Positions 15,289-24,100 of a stretch of 29,198 nucleotides of DNA are shown piece by piece (position 1 is the first letter of the stretch; the number at the start of each line of letters is the position of its first letter). The notes beneath the pieces were generated by a model. It saw nothing but the letters and a program-made list of their open reading frames with translations, was not told the origin of the DNA and made no database searches. A program made the translations under genes and the position numbers. This DNA is from PALSA-1006 sp964532405 (GTDB lineage: Bacteria > Pseudomonadota > Gammaproteobacteria > Burkholderiales > Gallionellaceae): NCBI GenBank assembly GCA_964532405.1, contig CAZHIC010000029.1, positions 1-29,198 on the forward strand, in the 5' to 3' direction.

Positions 15289-15669
15289 AAGTTAATAATA
15301 GTATTGCGGAGTTGAGTCCCCTGAACTTCACGCTTGCGCCAAACGAACGGCTGTGAATCTCTCGCCCCTTGGGTTGTTCTGCAATCACCTCGTCGAGGAA
15401 CGCCTGAAAGTCCACGCGCTTCTTTGTCGCCGTGACCTTGCCTTGAATCTGTCCGGTGGCGACCTGCAGTGCATGGCACACCTGCGGCAATCATCGCTGA
15501 AGGGGGTAGTTAATATCTTTTATTGTTGCAATTAGACGCTGCTAGCAGAACTACAAGACGGTCTGGCAGAATATGAGCCTCAATGTTAAAAAATCACGAA
15601 ACACAATTTTATGATCGAGTAAGATTTGGCCGACAAATCTACTGCGCATTACGGATACCCGAAAAATTC
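15289..15669. other. 381-nt gap with transposase debris
   Basis: Apart from the IS630-type remnant, the gap between the divergent uvrB and class I fumarase genes is AT-rich and should contain the promoters of both. The class I fumarase frame is open back to 15583, but the added residues are not family-like. I see no small gene with a convincing start. Confidence 0.5.
15353..15490 (-). pseudogene. IS630-type transposase remnant
   Basis: About 46 codons read ALQVATGQIQGKVT, then KKRVDFQAFLDEVIAEQP, then KGREIH, which I recognise as the middle of the DDE catalytic domain of IS630-family transposases. In intact proteins REIH continues into the second catalytic Asp (VLDN). Here it changes abruptly to unrelated sequence at about 15352, and nothing precedes it upstream of about 15490. 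Both transposase ends and the terminal repeats are gone. It is inert debris between uvrB and the class I fumarase gene. Confidence 0.75.
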
Positions 15670-17199
15670 ATGACGACCACCCTACTCCAGCAAGACTTTA
15701 TCGACAGCATCGCCGACGCGCTGCAATTCATTTCCTATTACCACCCTGAAGATTATGTCCGCTCGCTAGCCGACGCCTATCAGCGCGAGGAATCACCCGC
15801 CGCCAAGGATGCGATAGCACAGATACTCACCAACTCGCGCATGTGCGCGATGGGCAAACGCCCGATTTGCCAAGACACCGGCATCGTGGTGGCTTTCGTG
15901 CGCGTGGGCATGGAGGTGCGCTGGGCGGATGTTTCGATGAGCATCACCGAGATGGTGAATGCTGGCGTGCGCAAAGCCTATCTGTTGCCGGACAACGTGC
16001 TGCGCGCTTCCATCGTGAGCGACCCGGCAGGCAAGCGCAAGAATACGGGCAACAACACGCCGGCGGTGGTGCATTTCGAACTCGTGCCGGGCAATAAGGT
16101 GGATGTGCGCATCGCGGCCAAGGGCGGCGGTTCGGAGAACAAGGCGCGCTTCGCCATGCTCAATCCCGGCGACGATGTGGTGGAATGGGTGGTGAGCCAA
16201 TTGCCGGGCATGGGCGCGGGCTGGTGTCCGCCTGGGATGCTGGGCATCGGCATCGGCGGCACGGCGGAGAAGGCCATGTTGCTGGCAAAAGAAGCGCTAA
16301 TGCAGCACATCGACATGACCGAACTCAAGGCGCGCGGCGCACGCAACCATCTGGAAGAGCTACGCATCGAGATATACGACAAGGTCAATGCGCTGGGTAT
16401 CGGCGCGCAAGGCTTGGGTGGCCTGACCACGGTGCTAGATGTGAAGATTCTGGACTACCCGACCCATGCGGCTTCCAAGCCCATCGCTATCATCCCGAAC
16501 TGCGCGGCGACGCGGCATATCCACTTCGAGCTGGATGGCAGCGGGGTGGCGCAGTTCACGCCGCCGAGAATCGAGGATTATCCCGATGTGCACTGGCATC
16601 CGGCAGAGGGCGCACGGCGCGTGAACCTCGATACCGTAACGCGTACCGACATCGCGCAATGGCAACCGGGTGAGACACTGCTGCTCTCCGGCAAGCTGCT
16701 CACCGGGCGCGATGCAGCACATAAGCGCATCGTGGAATTGCTGGCTAAGGGCGAGAAATTGCCGCCCGGCGTGGATTTTAACGGGCGATTCATTTACTAT
16801 GTCGGCCCGGTCGACCCGGTGCGCGACGAAGTGGTCGGGCCCGCCGGTCCCACGACGGCGACACGCATGGACAAGTTTACCGAGACCCTATTGGCGCAGA
16901 CCGGGTTGATCGGTATGATCGGCAAAGCGGAGCGCGGCAAGGTCGGTCTGGAGGCAATCAAAAAACACGCGGCGGTGTATCTGATGGCAGTGGGCGGAGC
17001 CGCCTACTTGGTGTCCAAGGCGATACGTAGCGCGAAAGTGATAGCCTTCGCCGACCTCGGCATGGAAGCCATCTACGAATTTGAAGTACAGGACATGCCA
17101 GTAACCGTGGCCGTGGATACACAAGGCCGCTCGGTACACGAGATTGGCCCGGCAGAGTGGAAAAAACGGATCGGAATGATCCCGTTGAAAGTAATTTGA
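15670..17199 (+). CDS. fumA: Class I (Fe-S) fumarate hydratase
   Basis: Oxygen-sensitive [4Fe-4S] fumarase of the TCA cycle, with alpha and beta domains fused. 509 residues from the ATG at 15670. The three cluster cysteines are visible: C67 (RPICQDTG), C186 (GAGWCPPGM) and C278 (IPNCAATRH), with the KGGGSENKA substrate loop (151-159). The beta domain follows from about residue 300, with GPTTATRMD and the KAERGK block. An upstream ATG at 15583 would add 29 residues without family similarity. The Shine-Dalgarno is weak. It is unrelated to fumC at 57-1460; the two would let the cell keep fumarase activity under different iron and oxygen conditions. Other class I hydratases (L-tartrate dehydratase) are related, but the fused form favours fumarase. 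Confidence 0.93.
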   Translation: MTTTLLQQDFIDSIADALQFISYYHPEDYVRSLADAYQREESPAAKDAIAQILTNSRMCAMGKRPICQDTGIVVAFVRVGMEVRWADVSMSITEMVNAGVRKAYLLPDNVLRASIVSDPAGKRKNTGNNTPAVVHFELVPGNKVDVRIAAKGGGSENKARFAMLNPGDDVVEWVVSQLPGMGAGWCPPGMLGIGIGGTAEKAMLLAKEALMQHIDMTELKARGARNHLEELRIEIYDKVNALGIGAQGLGGLTTVLDVKILDYPTHAASKPIAIIPNCAATRHIHFELDGSGVAQFTPPRIEDYPDVHWHPAEGARRVNLDTVTRTDIAQWQPGETLLLSGKLLTGRDAAHKRIVELLAKGEKLPPGVDFNGRFIYYVGPVDPVRDEVVGPAGPTTATRMDKFTETLLAQTGLIGMIGKAERGKVGLEAIKKHAAVYLMAVGGAAYLVSKAIRSAKVIAFADLGMEAIYEFEVQDMPVTVAVDTQGRSVHEIGPAEWKKRIGMIPLKVI

Positions 17200-17206
17200 A
17201 TTATTT

Positions 17207-17320
17207 GTAGGGTGGGCAAACGGTTTCATCGTTAGCCCACGCGGTTGCCGACATGATAAACCGCGTGGGCACACCCAAGGGCCCGAGAACCTCTTCGAGG
17301 CAAAAACGTGCCCACCCTTC
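17207..17320. repeat. MITE-like palindromic element
   Basis: The ends are imperfect inverted repeats (GTAGGGTGGGCAAA at 17207-17220 facing ACGTGCCCACCCTTC at 17306-17320). The centre is a perfect 12-bp stem, GCCCACGCGGTT (17235-17246) with AACCGCGTGGGC (17259-17270). It starts 8 nt after the class I fumarase stop. GTAGGGTGGGC-type ends are common on dispersed intergenic repeats in many bacteria. It has no coding capacity and may also attenuate transcription out of the fumarase gene. Confidence 0.65.
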
Positions 17321-17370
17321 ATGTTTTGATTTATTGGGGCAGCGCAATTGTGCGATGCTCAAAGCGGTTT

Positions 17371-17468
17371 GGCGGGCCTCCCCGCATTGCAGCATGGTGA
17401 ATCTGGTCAGGTCCGGAAGGAAGCAGCCACAGCCTATCGTTGCAAGTGCCGGGGGTAAGGCTCGCCTC
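17371..17468 (+). ncRNA. ffs: Signal recognition particle RNA (4.5S)
   Basis: RNA scaffold that binds Ffh to target nascent membrane proteins. The conserved domain IV apical hairpin is unmistakable: GGTCAGGTCCGGAAGGAAGC then AGCC (about 17405-17428), containing the GGAA tetraloop and the asymmetric internal-loop bases that contact Ffh. Outer helices pair GGCGGGCCT at the 5' end with AGGCTCGCC at the 3' end and CCCCG with CGGGG. About 98 nt, the short bacterial type. It lies 40 nt upstream of dnaX, the usual neighbour in betaproteobacteria. A T-run (17471-17476) follows. End positions are approximate. Confidence 0.95.
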
Positions 17469-17506
17469 CTATTTTTCGAGGGCGTTACACTCGATTGGAA
17501 AGTGAT

Positions 17507-19126
17507 ATGTCAGCGACTTCTGTATTAGCCCGCAAGTGGCGTCCCCGGAACTTCGCTCAACTGGCGGGGCAGGAACACGTCGTGCAGGCGCTAACCAACG
17601 CGCTGACGCAAAACCGTCTGCATCACGCCTATCTCTTCACTGGCACGCGCGGCGTGGGCAAGACCACCATTGCACGCATCTTCGCCAAATCCCTGAATTG
17701 TGAAACCGGCATCACCGCCACGCCGTGCGGTGTGTGCAGCGCATGTACCGAGATCGACAGCGGGCGTTTCATCGACTTAATCGAAATCGACGCGGCGTCA
17801 ACTACTGGCATTGACAACATGCGCGAGTTGCTGGAGAGCGCGCTGTATTCACCGTCTAGTGGGCGCTTCAAGGTGTATATCATCGACGAAGTACACATGC
17901 TATCGAAGGCCGCGTTCAATGCGATGCTGAAGACGCTGGAAGAGCCGCCCGCACATGTGAAGTTCATTCTTGCCACCACCGATCCGCAGAAGATTCCCGT
18001 CACCGTGTTGTCGCGCTGCTTGCAGTTCAACCTCAAGCAACTGCCGCCCGCATTGATACTCACGCATCTGCAATACGTGCTGGGGCAGGAGAATATTCCG
18101 TTCGAGATAGGGGCGCTGAATCTGGTGGCACGTGCCGCGCAGGGCAGTATGCGCGATGCGTTGAGTCTAATGGATCAAGCCATCGCCTATTCTTCCGGCA
18201 AGGTGGATGAAGTGCTGGTGCGCACTATGCTGGGCGCGATCGACCAAGGCTATCTGTTCGATCTTTTGCAAACGCTGCGCGCGGGCGATGGCACCGGACT
18301 GCTGCGTATCGCTGACGACATGGCGATACGCAGTCTGGCGTTTGAGGCGGCGCTGCAAGACTTGGCGACGCTGTTGCATCGCATCGCGCTGGCGCAGACC
18401 ATTCCGCAAGCCATTGCGGAGGATGAGCCGGAGCGGGAACGTCTGCTGGAATTGGCGCAGCAGTTTACGCCCGAAGAAATTCAATTGAACTATCAAATCG
18501 TCATCCACGGGCGCAGCGAAATCGACCTTGCGCCGGACGAGTATGCGGGGTTCACTATGACATTGCTGCGCATGCTGGCGTTTGCACCGCAGACGCTAGG
18601 CAGTACAGCAGAAGCACGCCCGCCAATGGCCAAAGCCACGCCAAGCCCAGCTTACGCCGCTCCCCGCGCCGAACCCATTGCATCCAAACAAGTCCCTACT
18701 ACAGCGACACCCGTCGCTCCTGTGCAGGTTATGGGCGGCACATTTGATTGGAACACCTTGCTGACACAACTGAATCTGCAAGGCATGGCGCGCGAATTGG
18801 CGAAGCACAGCGTGCTGGGAAGCTTTGCCGACGGGCGATTGGTTTTGAATCTCGCGCCGCAGCACAAGCATTTGCAGAGCAACAAAATGGCGCATGACAA
18901 ATTACAGGCCGCGTTGAGCGAATATTTTGCGCAGCCGCTGAGGTTGTCGGTCGAGCTGAGCGCATCGAGTGCCGTTGCGACGCCCGCCGCCGTCGAACAG
19001 CAAGAGAAACAAACGCGTCAGCAGCAGGCTGTGGAAGCGATTAAACAAGATACTTTTGTGCGTGAGGCGCAGGCAATGCTGGGTGCGCAGATCGTGGAAA
19101 ATTCAATCAAACCTATACAACAGTAA
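17507..19126 (+). CDS. dnaX: DNA polymerase III tau/gamma subunit
   Basis: Clamp-loader ATPase that holds the replisome together. 539 residues from the ATG at 17507 (GGAAAG upstream). N-terminal AAA+ domain with RKWRPRNFAQLAGQEHV, Walker A GTRGVGKT (46-53), zinc module C65, C74, C77, C80, Walker B DEVHML and sensor VLSRC. The C-terminal half has an Ala/Pro linker (about 365-405) and a domain ending at residue 539, shorter than E. coli tau (643). I see no A-rich slippery heptamer of the E. coli type, so a shorter gamma form made by frameshifting is not supported. The ybaB start follows the stop by 16 nt. Confidence 0.96.
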   Translation: MSATSVLARKWRPRNFAQLAGQEHVVQALTNALTQNRLHHAYLFTGTRGVGKTTIARIFAKSLNCETGITATPCGVCSACTEIDSGRFIDLIEIDAASTTGIDNMRELLESALYSPSSGRFKVYIIDEVHMLSKAAFNAMLKTLEEPPAHVKFILATTDPQKIPVTVLSRCLQFNLKQLPPALILTHLQYVLGQENIPFEIGALNLVARAAQGSMRDALSLMDQAIAYSSGKVDEVLVRTMLGAIDQGYLFDLLQTLRAGDGTGLLRIADDMAIRSLAFEAALQDLATLLHRIALAQTIPQAIAEDEPERERLLELAQQFTPEEIQLNYQIVIHGRSEIDLAPDEYAGFTMTLLRMLAFAPQTLGSTAEARPPMAKATPSPAYAAPRAEPIASKQVPTTATPVAPVQVMGGTFDWNTLLTQLNLQGMARELAKHSVLGSFADGRLVLNLAPQHKHLQSNKMAHDKLQAALSEYFAQPLRLSVELSASSAVATPAAVEQQEKQTRQQQAVEAIKQDTFVREAQAMLGAQIVENSIKPIQQ

Positions 19127-19142
19127 GTCGGAGGAAGTAGAG

Positions 19143-19460
19143 ATGATGAAGGGCGGAATAGCCGGGCTGATGAAGCAGGCGCAACAGATGCAGACCAACA
19201 TGAAAAAGGCGCAGGAAGAACTCGCCACCATCGAGGTGGAAGGGCAGTCCGGTTCCGGCATGGTCAAAGTGACCATGACTTGCACACATGACGTGCGCCG
19301 CATATCGCTCGACGAGAGCGTGATGGACGACAAAGAGATGCTGGAAGACCTGATTGTGGCGGCCTTGAAAGATGCCAACAAAAAAGCGGGCGAAACGTCG
19401 AAGCAACGTATGAGCGGTTTTACCGCGAGTCTGCCGCCGGGCATGAGCCTGCCCTTCTAA
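19143..19460 (+). CDS. ybaB: YbaB/EbfC nucleoid-associated protein
   Basis: Small DNA-binding dimer with a tweezer shape; in the family it affects nucleoid structure and expression of co-encoded genes. 105 residues starting MMKGGIAGLMKQAQQMQ, with a long N-terminal helix rich in Met/Gln, a central beta sheet (GMVKVTMTCTHDVRRI) and the C-terminal PPGMSLPF typical of the family. Shine-Dalgarno GGAGGA; a second ATG follows at once and could also serve. It is part of the dnaX-ybaB-recR order found across bacteria. A palindromic repeat separates it from recR. Confidence 0.95.
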   Translation: MMKGGIAGLMKQAQQMQTNMKKAQEELATIEVEGQSGSGMVKVTMTCTHDVRRISLDESVMDDKEMLEDLIVAALKDANKKAGETSKQRMSGFTASLPPGMSLPF

Positions 19461-19469
19461 ATGCCAATC

Positions 19470-19583
19470 AGCCACGGATTAACACGGATGTTCACGGATA
19501 AGCAATTGAAGCCAAGCCAGACGAGATATGGCTCTGCCTTTGCTTGTCTTTTCATCCGTATTGATCCGTGTCCATCCGTGGCT
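19470..19583. repeat. Palindrome of period-10 CACGGAT units
   Basis: The left arm (19470-19500) has three CACGGAT heptads spaced exactly 10 nt apart. The right arm (19554-19583) has three complementary ATCCGTR heptads with the same spacing, and the arms pair as a near-complete 30-bp stem. The middle also pairs partly (AAGCAA/TTTGCTT, AGCCA/TGGCT). It fills the ybaB-recR gap. TAGCCACGGATTAACACGGA-type repeats are, as I recall, widespread intergenic elements in environmental bacteria. A T-run (19586-19591) after the right arm means it could also terminate plus-strand transcripts. Confidence 0.7.
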
Positions 19584-19603
19584 AAATTTTTCTCCCCGAA
19601 TAA

Positions 19604-20203
19604 GTGAACACACCTTCCAGTCTGGAAGAGTTGATCAAGGCGCTGCGCTGCTTGCCGGGCGTGGGACCAAAATCGGCGCAGCGCATGGCTTATCACTTGT
19701 TGCAGCGCGACCGCCCGGCGGCTTTACAGTTGGCGCATTCACTGAATCATGCAGTGGAGAGCGTCAAGCATTGCAGTAAGTGCAATAACTTTTCCGAGGA
19801 AGAGATTTGTGTTTTGTGCCGCTCGGGGCGGCGTGAAACGGATTTGCTCTGCGTGGTCGAGATGCCGTCGGATATGTTGATGATGGAGCAGGCGCAATGT
19901 TTTCGCGGCATGTATTTCGTATTGATGGGGCGGCTTTCGCCGCTGGATGGAATCGGCGCGCGCGAATTGCCGCTGGAGCGTTTGCTCAAGCGCGCACAGG
20001 AATTGTCGTGCGAAGTGATCCTGGCGACCAACTTTACCGTTGAAGGCGAGGCGACCGCGCATTACCTTGCGACATTGTTGCGCGCGCAGGGCATCAAGGT
20101 TTCGCGCATAGCACGCGGATTACCCGTGGGTGGTGAATTGGAGCATGTGGATAGCGGGACATTGGCACAGGCAGTGCTGGAAAGACGAGCAGTAACAGAA
20201 TGA
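19604..20203 (+). CDS. recR: Recombination protein RecR
   Basis: Works with RecO to load RecA at single-stranded gaps. 199 residues, normal length. Helix-hairpin-helix (about 11-30, LRCLPGVGPKSAQRMAYHLL), zinc finger C57-x2-C60 ... C69-x2-C72, Toprim domain (LLCVVEMPSDMLMME) and the C-terminal ARGLPVGGELEHVD Walker-B-like region. GTG start at 19604; the next candidates would cut the N-terminal helix. A palindromic repeat lies directly upstream, so the ribosome site is poor. The last bases (ATGA) overlap the rluB start by 4 nt, giving translational coupling. Confidence 0.96.
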   Translation: MNTPSSLEELIKALRCLPGVGPKSAQRMAYHLLQRDRPAALQLAHSLNHAVESVKHCSKCNNFSEEEICVLCRSGRRETDLLCVVEMPSDMLMMEQAQCFRGMYFVLMGRLSPLDGIGARELPLERLLKRAQELSCEVILATNFTVEGEATAHYLATLLRAQGIKVSRIARGLPVGGELEHVDSGTLAQAVLERRAVTE

Positions 20204-21156
20204 ACGATCAAACGGAAACACCCCAGAAAGGCGAACGCTTGCAAAAATTGCTGGCCCAGGCAGGCATCGGCTCGCGGCGCGAGATGGAAGAATGGATCTC
20301 CGCAGGGAGGGTGACGCTCAATGGTGAAGTGGCCACGCTGGGCATGCGTGCCATCGCAGGAGATGTGGTGTGCGCGGACAAGCGCGTGATACACGTCAAA
20401 GGCCAAGCAGCACAAGGCTTGCCGCGAGTATTGCTATATCACAAACAAGAGGGCGAGATCGTCAGCCGCGATGACCCGAAGAGCCGCAGCAGCGTGTTCG
20501 ATAACCTGCCCAAATTGCGCGGGCAGAAATGGATCGCCATCGGACGGCTGGATTTCAATACCAGCGGCTTGTTGATCTTCACCACTTCCGGGGAGCTGGC
20601 AAACCGTTTGATGCACCCGCGTTTCGAAGTTGAGCGCGAGTATGCGGTGCGCGTGCAAGGGCAGATGACGCCTGAGCAAATGCGCCAGATGACTAAAGAA
20701 GGCATCGAGCTGGAAGACGGCTTGGTGCGCTTTGAAAAACTAAGCGATGAAGGCGGCGAAGGATTCAATCACTGGTATCGCCTCGTATTGAAAGAGGGGC
20801 GCAATCGTGTGGTGCGGCGCACTTTCGAGGCACTGGGTTTGACAGTGAGCCGATTGATGCGGGTGCGCTTCGGCATCGTCAACCTGCCGCCGAGCATCAA
20901 GCGCGGCAAGATGGCCGAGCTGGGCGAGGGCGAGGTCACGATGATACTGGATTGGGTCGGGTTGCCGACAGAGGTCGTCGAACAAGCGGAGCCTGTGAGA
21001 GCTGCGCGCCCCCGCCCGGACAAAGAGGCCAGCAAAGACAAAGCGCCGCCCGAGATGCCAGCGCCAAGTGAGCGTAAAACAATTGGTCGGCGCGGACAGG
21101 CAGATATGTCGCGCGCACGCGCGCACCGGAAAATTAAAACTGTTAGCCCCAAATAG
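20200..21156 (+). CDS. rluB: 23S rRNA pseudouridine synthase
   Basis: Isomerises U2605 (E. coli numbering) in 23S rRNA to pseudouridine. 318 residues: S4 RNA-binding domain (about 10-60), then the RsuA-type catalytic core with the active-site Asp D118 in GRLDFNTSGLLI and the family blocks GRNRVVRRTFEALG and VSRLMRVRFG. After about residue 262 comes a Pro/Lys/Arg-rich disordered tail of about 55 residues, common in betaproteobacterial RluB. The start overlaps the recR stop (ATGA). It ends 38 nt from the convergent chpA stop, with no clear terminator between them. The related RsuA or RluE are less likely because of the S4 domain and the length. Confidence 0.92.
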   Translation: MNDQTETPQKGERLQKLLAQAGIGSRREMEEWISAGRVTLNGEVATLGMRAIAGDVVCADKRVIHVKGQAAQGLPRVLLYHKQEGEIVSRDDPKSRSSVFDNLPKLRGQKWIAIGRLDFNTSGLLIFTTSGELANRLMHPRFEVEREYAVRVQGQMTPEQMRQMTKEGIELEDGLVRFEKLSDEGGEGFNHWYRLVLKEGRNRVVRRTFEALGLTVSRLMRVRFGIVNLPPSIKRGKMAELGEGEVTMILDWVGLPTEVVEQAEPVRAARPRPDKEASKDKAPPEMPAPSERKTIGRRGQADMSRARAHRKIKTVSPK

Positions 21157-21194
21157 CCTAAGGTATCTACTGAAATGGGAAAGATTTAGCGGGC

Positions 21195-24100
21195 TTATGT
21201 CAGCGGGGCAAAGCGGGAAATGTATTCGAGTAAAACCTCTTCCTGAAATGGCTTGCCCATATACTCGTTTACCCCGATCTCCAACGCATAATTGCGATGT
21301 TTATCCGCTGTTCTGGATGTGATCATGACGATGGGTAAGTCTTTTGTCTGACCATCCTGACGCAGGCGTTTGGCTAATTCAAAACCGTCCATGCGCGGCA
21401 TTTCAACATCCAGAAGCAATACGGCAGGCGATACGTTGGCGAGTTGCTCTAACGCATCTACGCCATCTTTAGCAGTTGCCACTTGGTAACCTGCCCGTGT
21501 CAACATACGGCTGGTAATCTTGCGCACGGTGAGAGAGTCGTCCACCACCATCACCAGCGGCACGCGGCGCACCGGAGCAACGGGCACTGCGGCTTTCGCG
21601 GTCTTGCGCGACACGGTGATCTGCTGGGCAAACGCAATCGGGTTGATAATCAATACGACGGCTCCGCTCCCCGTGACCGTTGCCCCCCCGATACCCGGCA
21701 AACGTGCCAATTGCGGGCCGATATTTTTCACCACGACTTCCTGATTGCCGATCAGCTCATCCACATGCAGGGCGATGCGACTTTCTCCGCTGTGCAGCAG
21801 CAAAAGCGCGTTGTAATGGTGAATGACCGGCTCTACTCTTTCGTCGCCCAGTAAGTGCGTCAGGTAATACAGGGGGTAGGTCTTGCCCTGCCATTCCATT
21901 TTTCGCGCACGGTAAATTTCTTCCAATGCCTGCGGTTTAAGTTGCTGCGCTTGCACGATCATCGTTGCGGGAAGTGCGTATGTATCCTTGCCTGCGCGTA
22001 CCATCAGCGTGCGCGTCACGGCCAGCGTCAACGGTAAATGAATGCTGAAACACAGGCCTTTTCCGGCAGTGGAGACAACATCCAAGCGCCCCCCCAGCGC
22101 GTTGACTTCACTTCTCACCACATCTAGCCCGACGCCGCGTCCAGAAATCTCGGTCACTTCCTTTGCCGTCGACAAGCCGGGTTTAAATATCATCTGGATC
22201 GCTTGTTCTTCGCTGATCTCTTCGCCTTCGTGTAGTACGCCGTGTTCCAATGCTTTCTGTTGCAGTCGAGCCATGTCCAGTCCGGAACCGTCGTCGCTCA
22301 ACTCAAACACCACTTCGTTGCTTTCCTGCCGCAACGACAAGTGAATTTCGCCGATGGCGCGCTTGCCCAGACGTTCGCGCTGCTCCGGTGCTTCAAGCCC
22401 GTGCGCAATGGCGTTGCGCAACAGGTGCTCAAAGGGCGCAGTCATTTTTTCCAGCACACTGCGATCCATTTCCACACTCGTACCGGCGAGTTCCAGATTG
22501 GTACGTTTGCTCAACTCTTTGGCGGTTTGACGCACGATACGATATAGGCGCTCACTGATGCTGGCGAACGGCACCATGCGCACATTCATCAGGCCTTGCT
22601 GCATCTCGCGGTTAATGCGCGCTTGCACCGACATGGCCGCCGTGGTTTCGTCAATATTCTTCAACAGCGACTGTTGCACGGTCTGCACGTCATGCACGCT
22701 TTCTGCCATGAAGCAGGTCAATTCATGCAGGCGGGTGTAGCGGTCAAATTCAAGCGGATCGAATTGATCCGCGTTATCTCCGTCCGGCGCAACCCGGCTC
22801 TGCAACTGACTCTCGGCCTGCATTTCAACTTCTTGCAACTGGTTGCGCATGCGCGCGACGGTTTGGTTCAGTTCCAGCAAACCTTCCCGGAAGGCACGCA
22901 GCTCGGTTTCCATACGCGAACGCGCCACTCTTATTTCACTGGCATCGTTCACCAAACGATCCAGCACGTCCGAGCGGATACGCAACATGCTTATCAGCGC
23001 GCGCTCGGCACCGACATCCAGCGTGCGGCGTTCTACTTTCTGCACGGTGCCGACTGATTCAGCAGTTTCATTTTCCGCAGCTTCAGGTTCGCCGCCGCGC
23101 AATTCGTCAAGCATACCGGTGATGCGGTCGAAATCGCGATCCAGCATATCCCAATAGCCGGACTGATCGGCCTTCCCGGTGGCAGACTGCACACGACCTT
23201 CCATTTCGTGCACCACTTCGCCGATACGCATGGCACCTGCCATACGGGCACTGCCCTTGATAGTATGCAGCAGACGATTTAATACCCGAGCTTGCAATGC
23301 GTCATCAGGCTGTTTGCGGCAAGCGCGCAATCCGGCACCGATCTTTGCGATCAAGTCATCCGCCTCTTCCAAAAATACGGGCAGCAACTCTTCATCCACG
23401 TCATCGTGAATTTGCGGTTTCTTAACTTTGACCTGCTCTGCGGCTTGCTTGGCTTCGGTTGCGGAAGATTGTACTGGTGGTGCGGCTACGCCATTCCCCT
23501 GAAGCGGTGCAACCTCCCCGCTCAGGTTTTCCTTGTTATCCTGCAACTGGCGAGCCAGATCACTGCGTGAGCTTGGCATTTGTTTGTCGCAAATGCTCTG
23601 CGTCATCGCGTTCAGCTCAGCGATAGCCAATTCAACCATCTGCAACTGACCATCCTGCAAAACAAACGACTTGTCTATGCGTGCTTGCAACCAACCTTCC
23701 AGTGCGTAGGCCAGTTCTGTCACGGCCATAAATCCCATAGCACGACTTACCCCCGCCAGCGTGTGGGCGGCGCGCATAAAGTCGTATTGCACCTGCGGAG
23801 GGTTAGTCGCGCGCAACAGGACAAACTGCTTCTGCAAAGCAAGCGCATTGAGCTTGGCCTCATCGCTGGCGATTTTGAACAAAGCGGGAGAAACCATCAC
23901 CTCCCCGATGACCACTTGCTCGGGATCAACGGATACGGAAGGTGCTGCCACCTGTTGCTGCGCTTCTGTGGTCGCCTGCTTTGATTTCACTTCACCGGGG
24001 GCGTTGCCTTGCGCAATTTGTTGCGCCATCTCAACCAAGCCTGCCGCCTCGATACATACACTGCCTTGGCTGCGCAGTGAGCTTATCCAGTCGGAAAATG

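Noticed and set aside
17507..19126. Programmed frameshift in dnaX
   Set aside because: I looked for an A-rich slippery heptamer followed by a hairpin in the linker region and found none.
19470..19583. Palindrome before recR as a riboswitch or tRNA-like structure
   Set aside because: The heptad symmetry and simple long stem fit a dispersed repeat; no aptamer-like core is visible.
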